DNA from: Reticulascus tulasneorum
Taxonomy: Eukaryota; Ascomycota; Sordariomycetes; Glomerellales; Reticulascaceae
Length of the DNA: 64,000 nucleotides
Assembly (NCBI GenBank): GCA_001557505.1
Contig: LSAX01000010.1
Span: 124,001 to 188,000, forward strand
Reading direction: 5' to 3'
The translations under genes were made by a program, and so were the position numbers. Each line of letters starts with the position of its first letter. The stretch's first letter is position 1. The notes under the pieces were generated by a model that saw only the letters and a list, made by a program, of their open reading frames with translations, ran no database searches and was not told where the DNA came from. Positions 58,044 to 64,000 of the stretch are shown here, in pieces.

Positions 58044-58905
58044 GAGTCGCTGTCACCGTTTGAATAGATACCGCTACTTGTAGATTTAAAAAACAAGACA
58101 ATGTTTTTTCAGACACTGAAAACACATGAATGGACGTGTTGAGGAAACCTGATGCTACCAAATCGAGTAGTAGGTTCATCCTGTTCTGAGAGTAGAATTG
58201 TAATCGTCACCCTTGACCAATTCTCTGCCAAGCCCATGTAAATAAGCTGTATCTCGTGATTGAAGCCCTTCCACGACAGTCTTACGGTGGTCCTACGCGA
58301 CCTTAAGGCCTTTTCACTAAAGCTTGAGTTGCTCTTTCCGATCTTCTTCCTGCGCCATAGTTTGATTAGGTTGAACTGCCGGGCTGTGGAAGATGCCTTT
58401 CAAATGAGATTTCTAACTCTGACCGTCGACGAGCTATGCCAGCTGACAGAGGAACAAAACGAGAAACTGGCGGCCGGGACTTCTTGCTTCAGTCACGCGA
58501 ACATCCATCATGGACTTCTAGCAGCGCAAGAAAGATTTACTCTCGGATCCGAATCTTTCCCAGTTGGATATATGGGGGTGCTAATAGTGAAGAGAATGCT
58601 ACGGGGCTCGTTGGTAGGAAGGGTTGGTCCCCAGGTGACGAGATTCATCACCTACATGGCGAATAAACGGCGCCAGCCCTGTAACTTACACAATCTGCAA
58701 AATGCCAGTTTTCTGGTCCACTGAAAGTCAACCTCCTTCTCGAAGAGCATGCCTATTTGTAGAGTGCTTATGCTATACCACTGCCAGGGCTTGGCCCTAT
58801 GGTCCTTGTACGAGCCAGTTTCTTTCTCAATTCTACAGTTGACCCTCATGCTCCTACTTCCGTACCTTCTAGGTACTGCACTTCGGCATTCTCTTCTCGA
58901 ATGCC
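58044..58905. other. Convergent intergenic region, permease / AspRS
   Basis: 860 bp. The 154-codon frame at 58260-58724 lacks an ATG at its listed start and any family-like sequence, so I do not call a gene. Confidence 0.55.
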
Positions 58906-60728
58906 TCAGGGCAGCAATCTCTTAGGCGTGCGAGGATAATACGCGGCGAGGTGGACGCTTGGTAGTCCTAGGAACCAAGCAACCACGCGATCAAGACCAA
59001 TGCCACCTCCACCATGCGGCGGCACACCGACCTGTTGAAATGTCGTCAAGTACTCCTTGATGCCGGCACTTTTCGGGTCGACACCCTTGGCGCGGATGCG
59101 CTCCTCGAGTTCAGCCGGGTCATTGATTCGTTGACCACCGGAGAGCACCTCCTGCCCACGGATGAACATATCGAAGGCATTTGTAACACGAACACCATCT
59201 CCTACCGTAGTACCGGCATCGTCAAGTTTGGCATAAAATGGCCGAGCCGTCTCAGGAAACTTGTCAATGGCGTAAAAGTCCGTCTTGTACTTGGTGCGGA
59301 CGACTTGGCCAAGAGCCTTCTCTTGTGGGGTGCTCATATCTTCATCGTCTCGTACATTTGAGAACTCTGGAGGCCCTTCCTCTCGTAAAAGCTTTTGTGC
59401 CTCGGCGAAGGTTAAGCGGACTTCTTTGCCTGGCTCGGGAAGGAGGAGCGGTTCTGAATGGTAAACGGATCGGATTGTCTCAATTTCGTCCGCACATCGT
59501 TCTGTATTTGCAACAAATCCGGTTAGAACATGCACGCAAAGAAGTTTTTCTGGAAGAACCTTGAGGCGGATGAATTCTGACCTTGGATTCCACGGAAAAT
59601 GGCCAACAGAACACCCTCCAGTGTGGAAAGAACTTCGGTGTAAGATTTCTTGATTTCCATCTCAACATCAAGTCCCGTAAACTCGGTCATATGCCTTGGT
59701 GTGTTGGAATTTTCGGCCCGGAAAACGGGGCCTATGCTGAACACACGCTCCCTGCCTCCTGCAATCTCAAATTGTTTGTAGAATTGGGGCGATTGGGCGA
59801 GAAAGGCCTCCTCGCCGAAATATTTGAGTCTAAAAACATTTCCACCGCCCTCAGATGCTGCGCCGATCAGGCAGGGTGGTTCAAATTCCTTGAAACGGCG
59901 GGATTCGAGGTATGAGCGAAAGAGCCGCTTCACTTCGATGCGGATATCCTGCATCGTGTTAATTAGTACACAGACCATAGCCCATCACAAAAATCGACGT
60001 ACCGCAATGGCCTGCTGCACAGGAGCGCGCTTGTGCATGGCAATGTTGTCGAGATGAGTGAGCATGCTTGCAGCGGGCGTTGTATTCTCGGCAGCGGCCT
60101 CCGCAGCTTTCCCTGCGTCAACATCTCCGGCTTGGACACTCTCGTCGCTAAAATTGACGATGGGCTGGCTTGCGGTCCCCATGGTCATGCCAAGCATGGC
60201 GGGAGCCGGCGCGAGGACAAAGCACTTTGTGATGTGAAGCTCGAGTCCCGAGACTCGGCAGCTCTTGACGGGTTCGAGAGGTTGCTTCACCTTGGCTTCA
60301 ACCGCTACGTAGCTCTCAGGGTTGATGCTGGCTATCCATTTAATCATTTGTCGACTGACAAGGGGCTCCTCCTCTGAGGCCATAATGACGCCCTGGATGT
60401 CCCAATTACCCCCCTTGCGGAGCTCAACAAAGCCCATCTTGGCACTCTGTACGCGAGACTTCTGAAGCCATGCACGCACGACGACCGTCTTTCCGTTGTA
60501 GGTTTCGTCAAGGGAGCGTATTTCGACTTCTTCGGCGTCATGGCTGAAGGCCGGGGCCGTGGTCTGCCTGTTCCCATAGTTGTCCTTGGCGGGGTCGTCC
60601 TCGAGACTGACGGCGGCGGTGGCCGCGGCGAGTTCTGCAGCACGCTGGGCTTTCAAAGCCTCCTTCTTCGCCTTAGCCTCGGCCTTCTTCGCGCCCTTCT
60701 TTGACGTCGGAGCGCTCGACTCTTCCAT
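58906..60728 (-). CDS. Aspartyl-tRNA synthetase, cytosolic
   Basis: This class IIb synthetase charges tRNA-Asp. Three exons (60728-60003, 59948-59582, 59501-58906) encode 562 residues. The N-terminus has a Lys/Ala-rich amphipathic helix (KKGAKKAEAKAKKEALKAQR), the tRNA-binding extension of eukaryotic cytosolic enzymes. An OB-fold anticodon-binding domain (TVVVRAWLQKSRVQSAKMGF) follows. Motif 2 is FRAENSNTPRHMTEFTGLD and motif 3 is GGGGIGLDRVVAWFLG. Other conserved sites are SPQFYKQ and EEAFLAQ. No mitochondrial presequence is visible, so a separate mitochondrial enzyme is expected. Both introns have GT-AG ends, though intron 2 has a GTCAGA donor. The protein ends TPKRLLP, the usual class IIb C-terminus. 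Confidence 0.95.
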
Positions 60729-61200
60729 GATGTTGGTGTTTGTCGTAATTGGTGACTGTAAGGCAATTCAAAAAAACAGTCATAGGGTTGAGGGGTCCTT
60801 TCCTGGCTGGAGGGGTAATGTGGGGGCAGAGTCATATTCTGCCACGTGACAACGCGGTCTGTTTCATTTTGATGACACCACTCATTCGAGGGGAGCAAAG
60901 TACCTTAGAAACAGTTGTCCAGCCAGTCAACACATCTTTGCAGAACGCTCCAAAGTCTTCAAAACGTCTCGGAGAATATCCTTGATAATCAGCATAAGAA
61001 TGTGCTGACCCAGTAACATGTGTTGATCCAGCAGCATGGCGTCAAGGGTAGGATGAGTACAAAGCTTGTCACAAATAATCACGCGCGGGCACACTACAAC
61101 ATGCATCCGTAAGAGCAGGACATGGTGCGGTGAGCACAAGAGGCAATTTTTTTTTAAGAAGATCGCCTATACTATATCTTTTTAAAAGTCTTTCTGCCTC
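60729..61200. other. Intergenic region, AspRS promoter / NTF2-like gene 3' end
   Basis: 470 bp with A/T-rich tracts near 61146-61190. No gene is seen. Confidence 0.55.
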
Positions 61201-61800
61201 CTAAATTGTTGGGGGAGCATGGTGTGGAGGAGAAGGTGCCGCTCCAGTGATCGTGGGATCGATATGCTCAGCATCAAAAGTCTCTCCTTCCCAGCTATAG
61301 CTTCCGCCCATGTTCAACAGCCAAGCAAGTCCGTTAAATTCAACATCGATGCTTCGAATCTTCCAGTCCGCACCCTCCCTCTTAGTCTTGACAATTGTGA
61401 TACCCTTGCTGGGCAGCTGAGCCGCTCCAAAACTGGCCTTCCACTGAAGCCCGATGGCGTGGCAATCCACGGCGTCCACAGACAGGATCTCAACAGGGAA
61501 CGGTGGGTTCTGCAGTTGCACTTCCAGGAAGACTTCCTTGGTGGGGAAGGTCGGCCCGCCCAGCTTCTGATGGATGAAGGTGTTGATGCTGTCGCTGGTA
61601 TCGACAAAGTCGGCCGACAAGTACTTCTCGCCGAGTTCAGCCGTGTACTCGGCAATAAGTAGGCGATAGACTTCGACAACGTCTTCTGCCTCAGCCTCAG
61701 TCAAGCAGGCGACGTCCTGGCGGGGGAAGAACTTTGATAAGGGTCCTGCGACGGCTGAGCCGACGAGAGTCGCAATTGTGAGGGCGGCGAAAGACTTCAT
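61201..61800 (-). CDS. Secreted NTF2-like domain protein
   Basis: A single exon encodes 199 residues. The signal peptide is residues 1-18 (ends SAVAG), and FFPRQ could be a Kex2-like processing site. From CLTEAEAEDVVEVYRLLI onward the sequence matches the NTF2/SnoaL-like fold found in small secreted fungal proteins: an N-terminal helix, then LSADFVDTSDSINTF, then beta-strands with GADWKIRSIDVEFNGLAWLLN. The two Cys (in VACLTE and DCHAIG) may pair. The C-terminal 30 residues are Pro-rich and probably flexible. The fold binds small ligands or forms enzymes such as isomerases; no catalytic set is evident, so function is unassigned. Confidence 0.82.
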   Translation of the reverse strand: MKSFAALTIATLVGSAVAGPLSKFFPRQDVACLTEAEAEDVVEVYRLLIAEYTAELGEKYLSADFVDTSDSINTFIHQKLGGPTFPTKEVFLEVQLQNPPFPVEILSVDAVDCHAIGLQWKASFGAAQLPSKGITIVKTKREGADWKIRSIDVEFNGLAWLLNMGGSYSWEGETFDAEHIDPTITGAAPSPPHHAPPTI

Positions 61801-63224
61801 TGTGATAGATGCGATGCTTTCAACTTTGAGAATGCAATTAGGAAATCTAAGGGATGTCTTCGTCGAGCCGGGCTTTCAACTAGAGCTCGTCCGTCCTTTT
61901 ATACCTTGGCGCCATGGAGTCCCAGCTGATGAAGCTTTTCAATTCATATTGCGATGCCGATTTATCCAGGGAAGCTTGAGTGTATTTTGGGGAGCTGATA
62001 TTGTCCTTTCAATTTACCCAGACGGTTCCGGGCGAGGGTTAATATCAATCATCGTCGGACCTCCGGTTTGCTGGGTTTCCTGCCGCCCCCGACCTCATAG
62101 CGGGGATGATGCCACTCACGATCATGCGCTATGCTGATGGCGAACAGCAGAAGTCTTTCGGATGAGGAGGATTAACTAGCTAAATTGGGACACGCAATCA
62201 TTTCTCCGACAACGAGGAAATTTAGGCGGACCCGGACTCTGCACGAGCTACTATATAGTCGGTTGGATGCTGCCGATATCAAGAGTTCTCAACTAATGAC
62301 AATCAATGCTTAGCGAAGAGTGTTCCGACAAAGGTGCTCGCTTACATATGCGCACCTATAATTAGCCGTTGAGCCTCAGGGACCAGATTGTGTGGAACCC
62401 TTTCGGCACCGACAAGAACTTGGCAAGCATGACAAGACTGCTAAGCATCTCCTAGCTGCGGGTAGGGATTGAAAACAACTTGGCACGCGCACACCGAAGA
62501 TTACAGTACATCGTGACAAGATTTGCCCACCAAAACGGACTGACATACTTACTCTATACTCACTTGAACGTCACCCCAAAGGCATGCATAAGACTGCAGT
62601 CCTTCAGATAAAACCTGCATTCTATTTGATTATCTGGGATAAGTTTCTACCTTCGGATTTGAATGGAGTAATTGACATAACTAGCCGCTACGCAAACTCG
62701 TACTCGACTAGAATATCATCCATCAAAGCCTACCCGGAATTAGGTCAAAGATATAACAAAAGATAACGCGACTCAGGGAAACAAGCTTAGACGATGAGAC
62801 TTCAAGAATCGAAAAAGAAGATTTCAAGGGAGAACCATGTGACGATTTCCACAGACGAGTAAAGATGTATCGCATCTCGTGTAACGCGAGGAGTAGTCAA
62901 GGGGTTTTGAGACCCACTGGGAAAGAGTTTCGAAATGTGGACATTTGGTAAATGAACCAAGGACATGGGTATAACAAGAATTGAGAATGTATATCGTAAC
63001 ATTGATTTCTAGATTCAGATAGTGTTTCCGTTTCCTCCATAATAATATGGGATCGCCATTTGCTTCGTTACGTAGTGATAATTAAACATGACGGCAACCA
63101 TATCATATGTTTGAGCCTTTGGCTATAGATATTAGAAGGCAATGCTGCCAATAAGTCAAAAGCCACCTCCATATCTAGGACTCGACGGTCGCCTATACTG
63201 GCTTATCGCCAGCCTCCTCGGGTT
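61801..63224. other. Intergenic region, NTF2-like / zinc-finger genes (1.4 kb)
   Basis: No gene is supported. The second half is A/T-rich and carries only short frames. Confidence 0.55.
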
Positions 63225-64000
63225 CTAGGCAGGAACCCGCCTACTATGTTTACGTATGATATGTTTCTCCATGATAGTCCTGCGGCTGAAGAGACGATCA
63301 CATTGAGAACAGGAAAAGAGACTGTGCGACAAATCTGGGTCGATGTGACCTCTATCGGGCGACACTGGCGGGCTAATTTTAGGTATCATTTGATTAGGCC
63401 ATGAAGATCCGGGTTTCGAGGGCGCAGATAAAGTGGCATGGGGGCGACCAGAGCTGCTGCCTTTGCCAGACGGCGGCTGTGATGTATTGGGAGGTTGGTG
63501 GAACGATGGTGGTTTCCTGCCCATGTCGCTGCCGTTCGTCATGACAGGGATTGGATTCGCTTCCAGAGGCATACTCATCGTTCCCGTTGACGAATGGGGA
63601 CTAGTGGGCGGTGGGCGAGTTGGATCATGGTGCCGATGTTGCTGTGGCGGCACGTGAGGAGATTCAGTAAAAGACCTTGGTGCTTCAAAGTGTGGCCGAG
63701 GAGCCAGAGGTACTGGGGATGTCAGGGATTTGTTCTTAGGTGCTGGCTGCTCTTGATCTGGGCACCTTGCTACCCAAAGCCCTTCTGAAATTTGCAGAGG
63801 TGGGGCCGAAGGCTGCCAATGCTGCCTCAAGGTTTCAAGGCTCGGCCGCATAGGTGTAGAGCTGGTGACGGAGTGACTATGTTCAGGTGGCTTGGGTGAA
63901 ATAGGGATTATTCCTTGTGCGTTTCCTAAGGCTTGTAAATAGATACCCCCAACCGGCTCCAATGCTGGGTTTGACACTGGGATAGATGTAACTGGGCGTT
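63225..64000 (-). CDS. C2H2 zinc-finger protein, C-terminal part (runs off the window)
   Basis: The frame is open to the window end, with no stop and no ATG before it, so only the last 258 or so residues are seen. They are rich in Pro, Ser and His and look disordered. Near the C-terminus is one C2H2 finger: CSQC, twelve residues, then H and a second H (HIIRKH). The protein ends SRRVPA. A single C-terminal finger after a long disordered region suggests a transcription regulator or nucleic-acid-binding protein, but upstream domains are missing from the window. No intron is evident in this part. Confidence 0.75.
   Translation of the reverse strand, partial: RPVTSIPVSNPALEPVGGIYLQALGNAQGIIPISPKPPEHSHSVTSSTPMRPSLETLRQHWQPSAPPLQISEGLWVARCPDQEQPAPKNKSLTSPVPLAPRPHFEAPRSFTESPHVPPQQHRHHDPTRPPPTSPHSSTGTMSMPLEANPIPVMTNGSDMGRKPPSFHQPPNTSQPPSGKGSSSGRPHATLSAPSKPGSSWPNQMIPKISPPVSPDRGHIDPDLSHSLFSCSQCDRLFSRRTIMEKHIIRKHSRRVPA

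Noticed and set aside
58260..58724. 154-codon frame between permease and AspRS genes
   Set aside because: Starts without ATG, has no recognisable domain, and lies in the 3' region of two converging genes.
48073..60728. ArgRS and AspRS as a functional aminoacyl-tRNA synthetase cluster
   Set aside because: They lie 8.5 kb apart on opposite strands with unrelated genes between; co-location is most simply chance.

Overview
The window is nuclear DNA of a filamentous ascomycete (Pezizomycotina, most likely Sordariomycetes). The evidence is short introns of 47-170 nt with GTAAGT-like donors and CTAAC/CTGAC branch sites, a melanin-type trihydroxynaphthalene reductase, CFEM, X325 and GPI-anchored wall proteins, a large spore-type catalase, and a eukaryotic DOA10 ligase. 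The class-level placement is an inference. I recognise no transposon, rDNA, tRNA, CRISPR or prophage-like element. Genes are intact and separated by about 0.3-3 kb of non-coding DNA.

Layout. 2.1-8.2 kb (+): trihydroxynaphthalene reductase, an intracellular GH1 beta-glucosidase, and indoleamine 2,3-dioxygenase. 10.7-13.4 kb: two divergently transcribed, homologous secreted proteins of unknown function. 14.1-16.6 kb (-): large-subunit catalase. 18.0-20.8 kb (+): phosphoketolase whose reading frame requires two GC-AG introns. 21.4-22.3 kb (+): a CCDC25-like protein whose reading frame requires a one-nucleotide exon. 22.5-26.3 kb (-): a 1254-residue protein joining a HeLo-like helical N-terminus, a pseudokinase and a trypsin-like protease. 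29.4-33.3 kb (-): a repetitive Ala/Ser-rich protein with one membrane anchor and a C-terminal RDEL. 35.5-40.8 kb (+): the ER ubiquitin ligase DOA10. 41.2-47.6 kb: a CFEM protein and an X325/Bim1-like copper protein (-), then a ferric/cupric reductase (+). 48.1-50.4 kb (+): arginyl-tRNA synthetase with a second upstream start encoding a mitochondrial presequence. 52.5-54.5 kb (+): a P450. 56.2-58.0 kb (+): an amino-acid permease. 58.9-60.7 kb (-): aspartyl-tRNA synthetase. 61.2-61.8 kb (-): a secreted NTF2-like protein. 63.2 kb to the window end (-): the C-terminal part of a C2H2 zinc-finger protein.

How genes may work together. Most neighbours are unrelated housekeeping or accessory genes. 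Three groupings suggest shared function. The first is the CFEM, X325/Bim1 and metalloreductase group, a plausible metal-acquisition neighbourhood; the X325 and reductase genes share a 2.1 kb divergent promoter region with copper-response-like octamers. The second is the divergent pair of homologous secreted proteins. The third is two ER-related genes next to each other (RDEL protein and DOA10). The least explained and most interesting gene is the HeLo-like/pseudokinase/protease protein. Its architecture recalls MLKL-type cell-death effectors with a protease attached, but this is inferred from motifs only.

Exon boundaries were placed by hand from splice consensus, frame continuity and family conservation.
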